Assembly: GCA_034432795.1 (NCBI GenBank)
Contig: DAOUBF010000052.1
Span: 166,047-230,046 of the forward strand
Direction of reading: 5' to 3'
Origin: DAOUBF01 sp034432795
Lineage (GTDB): Bacteria; Chloroflexota; Anaerolineae; DSLN01
Length of the DNA stretch: 64,000 nucleotides
The position numbers and the translations under genes are program-made. Positions within the stretch are counted from its first letter, which is position 1. Every line of letters starts with the position of its first letter. The notes below the pieces were generated by a model. The model was given only the letters and a program-made list of their open reading frames with translations, ran no database searches and was not told the origin of the DNA. Shown here piece by piece: positions 21,995-30,268 of this stretch.

Positions 21995-22660
21995 CTATTC
22001 CCCTTCCGTGACCGGAACCGTCTCGTAGGCTGGCGTAGAGAGTGGCTCAGGGATCAGGTATGAACAACTGGGGGCGCCTTCCACCACGCGGCTGAGACGC
22101 TCAGTCGGCAAGTCGCTCAGCAACTCCGCCACCAGGCGCATATCCATAACGCAGAGTTCCTGATGTGCATCTGCGACTTCGCGGTAGGGACAGTTATACG
22201 TGTGCAGCACATAACCGGCCCCGCTCCGCTCCCAGCGGGCCACATAGCCCTGGCCGGAGAGAAAGGCTGTGATTCGGTTCAAGCGCTCTTCCAGGGTCTC
22301 GCCGGGGATGGGGGGTGGTGCGGCCTGGGCCAGTTCATGTCCGACATCCATGAAGAGGGCGTTGAGCGCAGGCGGGGCCAGGCGCTCACGGATGCAGTGG
22401 AGGACTGCGCTCGCCAGGCTAGAATAATTGGTAGGAAAGTAGGCGGCAGCGGCTTCGGTCAACGTATAGACGTATTGGGGCCGCCCAGGTGCGCCCCGGT
22501 GGCGCACCTCGCCTGTCTCCACCAGGCCGTCACGGCGCAGAATATCCAGGTGATGGCGCACGGTGACTGCGGTCAGCCCAAGCTGGCGACTGAGATCGTC
22601 CACCGTCGCCGACCCCTTCTCCCGCAGAATCTCCAGAATCCGCTGACGCGTTGCCTGCAT
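21995..22660 (-). CDS. SufR-like iron-sulfur transcriptional regulator
   Basis: 221 residues. The N-terminal winged helix (TRQRILEILREKGSATVDDL, then LGLTAVTVRHHLDILRRDGL) is of the DeoR/ArsR type. The C-terminal half holds Cys residues in YNCPYREVADAHQELCVMD and EGAPSCSYLIPE, the spacing used by SufR, where they carry a [4Fe-4S] or [2Fe-2S] cluster and sense Fe-S status. In bacteria SufR represses the suf or related genes. Its own promoter shares the GTGCTAGAAT box with erpA, so it may control itself and the erpA operon. A GGGGG Shine-Dalgarno lies 4 nt before the start. Confidence 0.75.
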   Translation of the reverse strand: MQATRQRILEILREKGSATVDDLSRQLGLTAVTVRHHLDILRRDGLVETGEVRHRGAPGRPQYVYTLTEAAAAYFPTNYSSLASAVLHCIRERLAPPALNALFMDVGHELAQAAPPPIPGETLEERLNRITAFLSGQGYVARWERSGAGYVLHTYNCPYREVADAHQELCVMDMRLVAELLSDLPTERLSRVVEGAPSCSYLIPEPLSTPAYETVPVTEGE

Positions 22661-22678
22661 GCTGCCCCCTATTAAGAG

Positions 22679-22707
22679 ATTCTAGCACTATGGCAGGCGT
22701 TTGTCAA
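22679..22707 (-). promoter_or_regulatory. Promoter of the SufR-like gene
   Basis: On the minus strand TTGACA (22707-22702), a 17-nt spacer and TAGAAT (22684-22679), with GTGCTAGAAT as at erpA. This could be a shared operator. Confidence 0.75.
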
Positions 22708-22858
22708 ACACCGATCTTCTTTATTCTCTGGAATAGCCCAAATAGCCCATATACACAGCGCTTGTGAGCCTTTATACTCTAACCGAACTATAACACAGTT
22801 CAACCTTGCGCTAACGACAGTGCCAGCGCGCAGGGCGAGGCGGCGCCTCGCCGCATTC

Positions 22859-22882
22859 GGCAGGTATGGAAACCTGCCCTAC
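22859..22882 (-). repeat. 24-nt element, copy 1 (reverse orientation)
   Basis: GGCAGGTATGGAAACCTGCC then CTAC, 24 nt. Same unit as 32694, 32800 and 34907. It lies just before the TPR gene's start and would otherwise be read as an N-terminal extension. Confidence 0.7.
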
Positions 22883-22900
22883 GGACTACGGACGGATGCA

Positions 22901-24094
22901 ATGCGCTTCAAATTGCTCGTGGTCATGCTACTGATCATAGCAGCATTCATAGGACGCAGCTTTTGGCCAGAGGCAGTCAATCTCAATCAGGCGAACATCG
23001 CCTTGATGAAAGCATATTCTGCACCGGGCGACCCCCACGCTGAGCTTGCATCGGCCTTCACCCCTGCGGAGATGCAGGGGCCGCTGGCCTCCCGTTGGGC
23101 CCGTTTGCAGGGAATAGCCTCCCTGTGGGCGGGCCAACCCGGTCAGGCGGTAGCCGCGCTAGAACGCGCCGCCACGCTGGAAGGGCCACAGGCCAGCCCG
23201 GTCACAACCATATGGCTCGGTGACGCCTACCAGACCATGAACGACACCCAAAGCGCGATCCAGGCCTGGGATCGGGGCGGTGGCGCCCGTCTCTTGGGCT
23301 ACAAGGGGGACAAGCTACGCCAGGCGGGCCAGTTGGCCGCCGCCACCGCCGTCTTTGAGGCCGCGATCCAATCATACCCTGACGCCGCCGTCGGTTACAC
23401 CGGCCTGGGGCAGGTCGCTGTAGATCGGCGAGACTGGTCAACAGCGGAGATGTGGTTCACGCAGGCGTTGGCGCTTGACCCCAATGCGGCGCAGGCGCAT
23501 ACCGGCCTGGCGCTGGCCCTCCTCCAGCAGGGCCATTACACCGATGCCCGCAGCCATCTGAACCAGGCCATCGCGCTGAAGCCGGAAGACCTCCGCGCCT
23601 ACCTGCTCATGGGCGACACGTTCGCACGGGAGGGCAACTACACGCTGGCGCAGACATGGTATGTCCGCGCCGCCGGGCTGTTTCCCGGCAGCGCCGAGCC
23701 GGATATTCGCCTGGCGCTGGCCGCCATCGCACAAGGGCGACCTCAGGAAGCCTTCGCCGCGCTGGAGGCCGCCGGGCGCAAAGACCCCCATAATGCCCAG
23801 CGGCACATCGCCCTGGCACAGGCGTATCGCCTGGCGGGTGGGCCACAGGCCCTGGCCTCGGCTATCGCAGCGCTGGAGCAGGCGACGGCGCTGGCGCCGC
23901 ACAACCTGTGGGCCTGGGTGTGGTTGGGCGATAGCTACCGCGATGCCGGGCGCTGCGCCGAGTCGCAAGCGGCCTACGCCCGCGCCGCCCAGCTTGACCC
24001 GGCCAACGCGCAGGTGGCGGCGCACCAGGCCGTGCCGTGCAGGCCCTATGGCGTGCTGAAGCCAGGCTTCAGCACCGCGGAGGGAACCAGGTAG
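22901..24094 (+). CDS. Membrane-anchored TPR protein of the exopolysaccharide locus
   Basis: About 397 residues. An N-terminal signal anchor (MRFKLLVVMLLIIAAFIGRS) is followed by ~9 tetratricopeptide repeats (for example AAVGYTGLGQVAVDRRDWST and AYLLMGDTFAREGNYTLAQ). It is probably extracytoplasmic and scaffolds polysaccharide assembly. The upstream in-frame stretch from 22820 is made of repeat DNA, so the ATG at 22901 is preferred. The last residues, VLKPGFSTAEG, come from a 23-nt perfect palindrome (24053-24075), evidence that repeat insertion added a tail. The O-antigen ligase gene starts 13 nt after its stop. Confidence 0.8.
   Translation: MRFKLLVVMLLIIAAFIGRSFWPEAVNLNQANIALMKAYSAPGDPHAELASAFTPAEMQGPLASRWARLQGIASLWAGQPGQAVAALERAATLEGPQASPVTTIWLGDAYQTMNDTQSAIQAWDRGGGARLLGYKGDKLRQAGQLAAATAVFEAAIQSYPDAAVGYTGLGQVAVDRRDWSTAEMWFTQALALDPNAAQAHTGLALALLQQGHYTDARSHLNQAIALKPEDLRAYLLMGDTFAREGNYTLAQTWYVRAAGLFPGSAEPDIRLALAAIAQGRPQEAFAALEAAGRKDPHNAQRHIALAQAYRLAGGPQALASAIAALEQATALAPHNLWAWVWLGDSYRDAGRCAESQAAYARAAQLDPANAQVAAHQAVPCRPYGVLKPGFSTAEGTR
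24053..24075. repeat. 23-nt palindrome in the 3' end of the TPR gene
   Basis: GTGCTGAAGCC-A-GGCTTCAGCAC, perfect. It encodes part of the terminal VLKPGFSTAEG; related GCTGAAGC/GCTTCAGC hairpin at 38022-38040. Confidence 0.6.
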
Positions 24095-24107
24095 AGAGGC
24101 GATCCCG

Positions 24108-25592
24108 TTGACCCCTGTGCCCTTCAACCTCCGCCATAAGACCGTGTGGCCGCTGGCGCTTGTGGCCCTGCTGGCTGTTCTCAGCGGCGGCGCGCTCGCC
24201 CTTGCCGGGCCAGAGACCTTCCTCCTTCGGGCCAGTGTTGTAGGGGCGGTCATCGCGCTACTGGCGACGTTGCCTCGCCCGGTGTGGCTGCTCTGGCTGA
24301 CCCTGGTCAGTGTGCCGCTCCTGACAGCCCAGATCAACCTGGGATTCCAGGTGTTGACGTTGCCTGAGGCCCTGTTCTATGCCGCGTTCGGCATATGGCT
24401 GCTGCGTCAGTTGCTGCGCAGGCGGCTGACCCTCCGGCGCAGTCCCATGAACCTGCCAGCGGCGTTCTTCGGCGCCTTCTACATCATCTCATTCCTGCGC
24501 TCGCCCGCGCTGACCCTGCAGGCCAACGACATCGGCGGCGATAAGCTGCTCTATGCCATCTTGGTCGGCTTGTTGATGTATGTGTTGGCGTCTAACGCGC
24601 TGGACAGTCGGCGTGACATCCTGATCCTCATCTCGGCGTGGCCGGTAGCGGGCCTGCTGGCCTCGGTCATCGGCTTCCAATATTACCTCAGCGGCCAGCG
24701 GTTCTATGACCGGCTAGTGTCAACGTTAAGTCAGGAGCATGGCCCTTATTTGCTTTATATCAGCGCGCTGCTGCTCGGCATCCTGGCTGTAGGGGATGAG
24801 GCAGGACGGGGGACGGAAGACGGAGGACGAAGATATAGAGCGCATCGTGGAGCTATCTGGCTGCTGCTGGCCCTCTTCGGGGTGCAGATGTTCCTCAACG
24901 GCTATCGGGGGGTCTGGGCCACTATGGCGCTGATCTTCCTGGGCTACCTGGCCTGGAACTTCAAACGGCGCTGGCAGGTCGCGCTGGCGCTCATCCTCAT
25001 GCTGGCGGTGATCGGCTGGGTTATCCTGAATGCCAGCCTGCCCGCCAGCCTGGAGCTGCCCTCCGTGCTGGAGCGCGCGCTCAATTCCTTCAGTTCCGAT
25101 GACCTGGCTGCGGGCGCGCGCGTGTTGGCCTGGCGCCTCGCCCTGCAACTTTTCGGCGAATCGCCCATCCTCGGCCTGGGGCTGAATGCCTTCCGCGAGC
25201 GCTATATGCGGCTGTCCCTGCCCGCTGCTCTGACGATGGGGGAACGCGGCATTGCGGCGCACAACATGTACCTGGACATGCTGGTGGAGGTTGGGCTGCT
25301 GGGACTGGCGGCGTTTGCCTGGCTCTTTGTCGCCGCCTTTCGCCGCCAGCGCGAGTTACTGCGCCTGACCGCCGCAGACCGCCAGCTCTACGGCGTCGTG
25401 GTCGGGCTGAGCTTCATGCTGCTTAGCTTCCTGATCTGGGGCTTCACCAATAGCCCACTGCACAAGCTGCTCACGGCCAACCTGAATATCTTCGCCGCGC
25501 TCGGCCTACTCAACAGCATTTATACCGTCACAGCACAGCAATCCCCCCGGCGGGCAGCGGCTGAAATAAAGGACGATGGAGGCCTCCGATGA
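24108..25592 (+). CDS. O-antigen ligase-like (Wzy/WaaL) membrane protein 1
   Basis: 494 residues with ~12 hydrophobic segments and the large periplasmic loop near residues 320-385 that carries the family signature (ILGLGLNAFRERYMRL and then AHNMYLDMLVEVGLLGLAAF). Members polymerise repeat units or attach glycan chains to lipid. The start is TTG (MTPVPFNLRH) 8 nt after GAGAGG; a GTG at 24117 is possible. A GACGGA-type array at 24801-24831 encodes DEAGRGTEDGGRRYRAH between two membrane segments. The stop overlaps the next flippase gene by 4 nt, so the two are coupled. Confidence 0.85.
   Translation: MTPVPFNLRHKTVWPLALVALLAVLSGGALALAGPETFLLRASVVGAVIALLATLPRPVWLLWLTLVSVPLLTAQINLGFQVLTLPEALFYAAFGIWLLRQLLRRRLTLRRSPMNLPAAFFGAFYIISFLRSPALTLQANDIGGDKLLYAILVGLLMYVLASNALDSRRDILILISAWPVAGLLASVIGFQYYLSGQRFYDRLVSTLSQEHGPYLLYISALLLGILAVGDEAGRGTEDGGRRYRAHRGAIWLLLALFGVQMFLNGYRGVWATMALIFLGYLAWNFKRRWQVALALILMLAVIGWVILNASLPASLELPSVLERALNSFSSDDLAAGARVLAWRLALQLFGESPILGLGLNAFRERYMRLSLPAALTMGERGIAAHNMYLDMLVEVGLLGLAAFAWLFVAAFRRQRELLRLTAADRQLYGVVVGLSFMLLSFLIWGFTNSPLHKLLTANLNIFAALGLLNSIYTVTAQQSPRRAAAEIKDDGGLR
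24801..24831. repeat. GACGGA-type array in the O-antigen ligase gene
   Basis: GGACGGGGGACGGAAGACGG-like tract giving the loop GRGTEDGGRR between membrane segments. Same repeat family as 8951. Confidence 0.55.
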
Positions 25593-27247
25593 AGTTGGTG
25601 AAGCCCACGCTGGTGGTCACGCTGATCTTCATAGGCGCTGCCGCCCTGGGTGCGTTGAGCGACATCCTCCTGGCGGCCACGTATGGCGCGGGTCGCATCA
25701 TGGATGCGCTGGTCACCGCGCTGTTCATCCCGCTGTTGCTGCAAGAGTTCATCCTGGGCGATTCGTTCACCCGCGTTTTCATCCCGGTGTTCACCGGCTT
25801 CCTGGTGCGCGGTGAGCAGGAGGAAGGCGCACGCGTGGCCAGCTCGGTCATCAATGTGCTGGTGTTAATCTTCAGCGGCCTCGTGCTCCTGGCGATTCTG
25901 GCGACGCCGCTGTTAGTGGCAGTCATCGTGCCGGGTTTCAATCCGGCGGATCAGGCATTAACAGCGATGCTGACGCGCATCGTCATGCCGGTGGTCGTGT
26001 TCACCATGCTGGTCAGCCTGCTGAGCAGTCTGCTCAACGCTTACCAACGTTTTATCCTGCCTGCGCTGGCCCAAATCGTCTATCAGGTCTTGCTTATCCT
26101 GGCCATTGTGACCCTGGGGCGGTGGTATGGCGTGGTGGGGCTGGCCGCTGGCGTGGTCCTCACCGGCGTGGGGCAGGTTCTGTTCCTGCTGCCCCAGGTG
26201 CGCCAGACCGGTTTCCGTTACCACCCTATGCTGGACCTCCGCCACCCGGCAGTGCAGCAGATGGGCCGGTTGGTCACGCCCTTGCTGGTCCGCCTGATCA
26301 TTGCCCAGGCGTTTCTGGTGGCCGAGCGCATGATCGCTTCCGGCCTGGCCGAAGGGAGCATCGCAGCGCTGAGCTACGCCCGCAAGCTGTTCCAGCTCCC
26401 ACCCACCACATTTGCCCTGGCGCTCAACCTGGTCCTGTTCCCCACGCTCTCGCGGCAGGCCGCCTCCGGGCAGGTCGCCCTGCTGGGGAAGACGCTGGTG
26501 CGCGGGCTGCGCGTCTTGCTCCTGGTCATGGCACCGGTGGCAATCCTGCTGATCGTCTTGAGCCAGCCGGTGGTGAGCGTGGTGTTTGAGCGCGGCGCGT
26601 TTGACAGCCAGGCGCGCCAGACGACGGCGGGCGTCCTCAGCTTCCTGGCGCTGGGGCTGTTCTCGCTCCCGGCGATGTGGCTGGTCAACCTGGGCTTCTT
26701 CGCCTTACGCGACACAACGACGCCGCTGTGGATCACGCTGGGGCTGACCGCACCGATGATCGGGCTGGATATACTCCTGGCGGGCCAGATGGGGGTGAAC
26801 GGACTGGCGCTGGGCACCACCGTGCTGCGCACAGCGCAGTTTATCCTCTCGCTGATGCTCCTGGCCCGAAAGCTGGCTGTGGAAAAGGGGCAGCCGCACG
26901 GGCTGCCTTTCCGCGATCTGCTGGACGCTGGCCTGCGCACCGGGCTGGCCTTGGTGGTCATGGTTGCGGCCCTGATGGCGGCCGCGCCAATCTTAGGCAG
27001 CCTGCTCGGCCTCCAGGCCGTGCCCACAGGCGCGCTTCTGACGCATGTGGCCGACCTCTCGCTGGTACCTAAGGCGACGTTCCTCGCCGGGATGGCCGGG
27101 ATCGGCCTGGGCGTGTATGCGCTGGCTGCCGCTGCCTTACGTATTGAGGAACTGGGATTGCTGGTGGGCATGGCGCGACGTTGGGGTTCGGCCAGTGCCC
27201 TGCGCCTGATGCAGCGGCTGAGCACGCCATCTACATCTGTCCAGTAG
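25589..27247 (+). CDS. MurJ-type flippase of the exopolysaccharide locus
   Basis: 552 residues, ~14 membrane helices, MurJ/MviN family (MOP superfamily). Family points: AATYGAGRIMDALVTALFIP and FILGDSFTRVFIPVFTGF near the start, PLLVRLIIAQAFLVAERMIA, SYARKLFQLPPTTFALALNL, and FERGAFDSQARQTT. It is likely to move the lipid-linked repeat unit across the membrane in place of a Wzx flippase. It overlaps the preceding O-antigen ligase stop (ATGA). It is the second MurJ-like protein in the window; the one at 5891 is the better match for peptidoglycan. Confidence 0.9.
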   Translation: MKLVKPTLVVTLIFIGAAALGALSDILLAATYGAGRIMDALVTALFIPLLLQEFILGDSFTRVFIPVFTGFLVRGEQEEGARVASSVINVLVLIFSGLVLLAILATPLLVAVIVPGFNPADQALTAMLTRIVMPVVVFTMLVSLLSSLLNAYQRFILPALAQIVYQVLLILAIVTLGRWYGVVGLAAGVVLTGVGQVLFLLPQVRQTGFRYHPMLDLRHPAVQQMGRLVTPLLVRLIIAQAFLVAERMIASGLAEGSIAALSYARKLFQLPPTTFALALNLVLFPTLSRQAASGQVALLGKTLVRGLRVLLLVMAPVAILLIVLSQPVVSVVFERGAFDSQARQTTAGVLSFLALGLFSLPAMWLVNLGFFALRDTTTPLWITLGLTAPMIGLDILLAGQMGVNGLALGTTVLRTAQFILSLMLLARKLAVEKGQPHGLPFRDLLDAGLRTGLALVVMVAALMAAAPILGSLLGLQAVPTGALLTHVADLSLVPKATFLAGMAGIGLGVYALAAAALRIEELGLLVGMARRWGSASALRLMQRLSTPSTSVQ

Positions 27248-27262
27248 AGGGAGGGAGGAACG

Positions 27263-29047
27263 ATGTCAACACAACGTGTCATGGTGATCGGCCTGGACGG
27301 GGCCACATTTGACCTGATGCGCCCCTGGCTGGCCGAGGGGAAATTGCCCACGATTGCCCGCCTGATGCGCGAGGGCGCGTCCGGGGAGATGACCTCGGTC
27401 CCCAACATGAACAGCGGCGCGGCCTGGGCCACGTTCGCTACGGGCCTGAATCCGGGCAAGCACGGCGTGTACTGGCTGGTGGAGTACAAGCCGAACTCCT
27501 ATGAGCTTCAGCCCACGAACGCCCTGTCGCGTCACGGCGAGACCATCTGGGCGCGGTTGAGCCGCCGGGGCAAGCGCGTGGCCGTGCTCAACGTGCCCAT
27601 CACCTGGCCCGCCGAGCCGGTCAACGGGGTCCTCGTCGCCGGCTGGGATTGCCCCGGCGTGCGCAGCCGGGGCTTCACCTACCCGCCTGAATTCGCTCAG
27701 GAGTTGCTCCGCGCCTGCGATGGCGAATTCATCATCACCGCCGCTTACGAGGCCCCGGAGGCCACACTCAAAGGCGACCTGGCCCTGGGCATCCGCACCA
27801 TCCACAAGCAGACTGAGAGCCACCTCAAGGCAGCCCGCTACGTGCTCAGCCGGGGGCCTTGGGACCTGTTCATCGTCATCTTCACCGCCACCGACATCGC
27901 CCACCACCTGCTCTGGAAGACATTTGACCCGAACCATCCGGACTATAACCCCCAGGAGGCCGCACGCTACGGCGGCGCGATTTACGACATCTACAGGCAG
28001 CTTGACGATGCCATCGCTGAACTCATCCAGTATGCCGATGAGGACACGACGGTGATCGTCATGTCGGATCACGGCGCGGGCATGAAGGCCGGCGCCGTGC
28101 ACCTCATCAACCGCTGGCTGGAAAGCCAGGGCCTGCTGAAGAGGGCAGAGGACGGGGGACGGGGGAGGGGGGATGGAACCGGTCTAAAGCCCGCTACTGG
28201 ATCATCTTCCCTCCGCCGCCAGGCGATGCGCCTGCTCGCCGACGCCATCTGGGCCTCGCGCCGGGTGCTCAATGAGGCACAACGGGAGCGCATTAAGGGC
28301 TGGCTGCCCATGTTGCGCGGCCTGCGCAGCAAAGCCGAAATGCATCTCTACAGCGCGCAGATTGATTGGAGCCGCACCCTGGCTTACGGCAACGATGCTG
28401 ACGACTTCATTCGCATCAACCTGAAGGGCCGCGAGCCACAGGGCATCGTCGCGCCGGAGGACTATGAGGCGTTGCGTGACCACATCATTGAGCGGCTGTA
28501 CGCCTGGCGCGACCCCAAGAGCGGGCGGCCACTGGTGGAGAAGGTGTGGAAGCGCGAGGAGATCTATTTTGGCCCCTTCGTGGACAAAGCCGATGACATC
28601 CTCATCCGCTGGGCGGACTTCGTGCCACAAGGGCTGGACGACGGCGGGCTGGAGCGTCCTCGCCAGTTCTTTGACCAGATCAGCGGCGGGCACAAGCCCA
28701 ACGGCATCCTGATCATGCGCGGGCCAGGAATCATGCCGGGCACGACAATTGAAGGCGCAGAACTGATAGATATGCCCCCCACGATCCTACACCTGTTGGG
28801 CGAGCCGGTGCCGGCGATCATGGATGGCAAAGTGTTGACGCAGGCGTTCTCACCCACCCATCTGGCAGCGCATCCGCCTGTCGTGGAGGACGGCAGACGG
28901 CAGACGGAGGACAACCCAGTACCGGGCTTTAGCCCGGTTCCACTCTCCTTCCCTCCTCCGTCTGCCGTCCCTTCGGGCGAGGGCTATTCCGAGGAGGAGG
29001 CGCACCTGGTGGAAGAGCGCCTGCGCGGGCTGGGGTATCTGGCATGA
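27263..29047 (+). CDS. Alkaline phosphatase-superfamily phosphodiesterase-like protein
   Basis: 594 residues. Metal-site motifs: VIGLDGATFD near the start, VPNMNSGAAWATFATG (nucleophile region, residues ~46-62), FTATDIAHHLLWK, VIVMSDHGAG, and GGHKPNGILIMRGPGI. This is the nucleotide pyrophosphatase/phosphodiesterase branch; several members sit in glycan loci and may act on sugar-phosphate lipids. No signal peptide is seen, so it is probably cytoplasmic. Two repeat-derived inserts are read in frame: RAEDGGRGRGDGTGLKPATG (near residues 294-313) and a Pro-rich stretch near the end (VVEDGRRQTEDNPVPGFSPV). RBS GAGGGAGGAACG. It overlaps the next GT gene by 4 nt. Confidence 0.85.
   Translation: MSTQRVMVIGLDGATFDLMRPWLAEGKLPTIARLMREGASGEMTSVPNMNSGAAWATFATGLNPGKHGVYWLVEYKPNSYELQPTNALSRHGETIWARLSRRGKRVAVLNVPITWPAEPVNGVLVAGWDCPGVRSRGFTYPPEFAQELLRACDGEFIITAAYEAPEATLKGDLALGIRTIHKQTESHLKAARYVLSRGPWDLFIVIFTATDIAHHLLWKTFDPNHPDYNPQEAARYGGAIYDIYRQLDDAIAELIQYADEDTTVIVMSDHGAGMKAGAVHLINRWLESQGLLKRAEDGGRGRGDGTGLKPATGSSSLRRQAMRLLADAIWASRRVLNEAQRERIKGWLPMLRGLRSKAEMHLYSAQIDWSRTLAYGNDADDFIRINLKGREPQGIVAPEDYEALRDHIIERLYAWRDPKSGRPLVEKVWKREEIYFGPFVDKADDILIRWADFVPQGLDDGGLERPRQFFDQISGGHKPNGILIMRGPGIMPGTTIEGAELIDMPPTILHLLGEPVPAIMDGKVLTQAFSPTHLAAHPPVVEDGRRQTEDNPVPGFSPVPLSFPPPSAVPSGEGYSEEEAHLVEERLRGLGYLA
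28147..28174. repeat. GACGGG-type array in the phosphodiesterase gene
   Basis: AGAGGACGGGGGACGGGGGA-type purine-rich run encoding RAEDGGRGRGDG; it passes straight into the 26-nt element at 28175. Confidence 0.5.
28175..28200 (-). repeat. 26-nt element in the phosphodiesterase gene (reverse orientation)
   Basis: GGAACCGGTCTAAAGCCCGC then TACTGG, 26 nt, read in frame as part of GTGLKPATG. Same unit as 28915, 30215, 32948, 51557 and 53334. Confidence 0.6.
28884..28970. repeat. GACGGA arrays around a 26-nt element in the phosphodiesterase 3' end
   Basis: GGAGGACGGCAGACGGCAGA, the 26-nt unit (28915-28940), then CTCCTCCGTCTGCCGTCC. The two arrays face each other as inverted copies and encode VVEDGRRQTED and PPPSAVPS. 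Confidence 0.6.
28915..28940 (+). repeat. 26-nt element
   Basis: Begins CCCAGTACCGGGCTTTAGCC and ends CGGTTC, 26 nt. It encodes PVPGFSPV in the phosphodiesterase-like protein, the same peptide produced at 32948. Confidence 0.65.
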
Positions 29048-30267
29048 GTAACATACATGGCGCCCTGCGCATTGGCCTGGTGGGGACAGCCTTCGCCCGT
29101 CAGGCACAGCGCGGCGGGCTGGCCAATTACTTCCGCCAGCTTGTCCGCCACCTGGCCGAGAGTGGCCCTGAGAACCACTATACGTTGCTGCTGCACCCGC
29201 ACAGCGCGGCCCTGTTCCGCGTGGACGCGCCCAACTTCCACACCCGCGTCGTCCCCATCCCGGGACGCCAGGCCCACTACTGGGAGCAACTCCTCCTCCC
29301 CCTGGTCCTGGCGGCGCTGCCGCTTGACCTGGTGCACTTTGTGGGCTTCCCGGCGGTACTGGCCCAGCGCAAACCCACCGTGATCACCCTCCACGATCTG
29401 AGCTACAAGACGCTGCCGCATCTGCGCGGGGACTGGCTCTCGCGCTTCCACTGGCGCTTCTTCGGGGACCTGGGGGCGCGTCGGGCCGATCACGTTATCA
29501 CCATCTCGGAGCACAGTCGGCGCGACATCCAGCGGCTTTTGGGCATCCCCGCCGAGCGCATCAGCGTGATCTACGAAGCCCCGGCCCCCATCTTCCGCCC
29601 GATGGCGCCGGAAAGCGCCCGCGCCATCGCCCGCGACAAATACGGCATCGCCGGGCGCTATCTCCTGTTCGTGGGGACACTACAGCCGACCAAGAACCTG
29701 GCGCGGCTGATTGACGCCTATGCCCTGGCCCGCCAGCGCGCCGGGATCACGCCCGCGCTGGTCATCGTCGGGCAGAAGGGCTGGGATTTCGCCGATCTGT
29801 TCGCCCGCGTGAGCGGGCTGGGGCTGGACGGCCAGGTCATGTTCACCGGCTACGTGCCCGATGACGACCTGCCTGCCCTGTACAGCGGGGCAGAGGCTTT
29901 CGTATTGCCTTCACTATACGAGGGCTTTGGCTTGCCCGTGCTGGAAGCGATGGCCTGCGGCGCCCCCGTGATCACCTCCACAGTGACCTCGCTGCCGGAG
30001 GTCGCCGGGGACGCGGCGCTCCTGGTGGACCCAACGGACACGGACGCGCTGGCCGGGGCGCTGGCGCAGATATGCACCGATGCCCCCCTGCGCCAGCGTC
30101 TGCGCCTGGCCGGGCTGGCGCGTGCGGCCCAGTTCTCCTGGCGGCGCTGCGCCGAAGAGACGCTGGCCGTGTACCAGCGCGTGGCAACTGCACACCGGTA
30201 TGGGCTGCTGAAGCCAGCCGGGTTAAAGGCCGGTACCGGGTTTAGCGGTCCGGGTTGGAGGCGCTAA
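29044..30267 (+). CDS. GT4-family glycosyltransferase 1
   Basis: 407 residues, GT-B fold. N-terminal acceptor domain with GGLANYFRQLVRHLAESG and VHFVGFPAVLAQRKPTVITLH; C-terminal donor domain with LLFVGTLQPTKNL, MFTGYVPDDDLPALYSGAEA, and the E-x7-E signature in SLYEGFGLPVLEAMACG. It adds one sugar from a nucleotide donor to the lipid-linked repeat unit on the cytoplasmic face. It overlaps the phosphodiesterase stop by 4 nt. The last ~20 residues (LLKPAGLKAGTGFSGPGWRR) come from 26-nt repeat DNA at 30215-30258. Sugar specificity cannot be read. Confidence 0.92.
   Translation: MSNIHGALRIGLVGTAFARQAQRGGLANYFRQLVRHLAESGPENHYTLLLHPHSAALFRVDAPNFHTRVVPIPGRQAHYWEQLLLPLVLAALPLDLVHFVGFPAVLAQRKPTVITLHDLSYKTLPHLRGDWLSRFHWRFFGDLGARRADHVITISEHSRRDIQRLLGIPAERISVIYEAPAPIFRPMAPESARAIARDKYGIAGRYLLFVGTLQPTKNLARLIDAYALARQRAGITPALVIVGQKGWDFADLFARVSGLGLDGQVMFTGYVPDDDLPALYSGAEAFVLPSLYEGFGLPVLEAMACGAPVITSTVTSLPEVAGDAALLVDPTDTDALAGALAQICTDAPLRQRLRLAGLARAAQFSWRRCAEETLAVYQRVATAHRYGLLKPAGLKAGTGFSGPGWRR
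30215..30240 (-). repeat. 26-nt element at the 3' end of GT1 (reverse orientation)
   Basis: CAGCCGGGTTAAAGGCCGGT then ACCGGG, followed by a second partial unit (GGTACCGGGTTTAGCGG). It forms the tail LKPAGLKAGTGFSG. Confidence 0.6.
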
Positions 30268-30268
30268 C

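Noticed and set aside
26374..27489. 371-codon minus-strand frame
   Set aside because: Ser/Arg-rich shadow across the flippase and phosphodiesterase genes.
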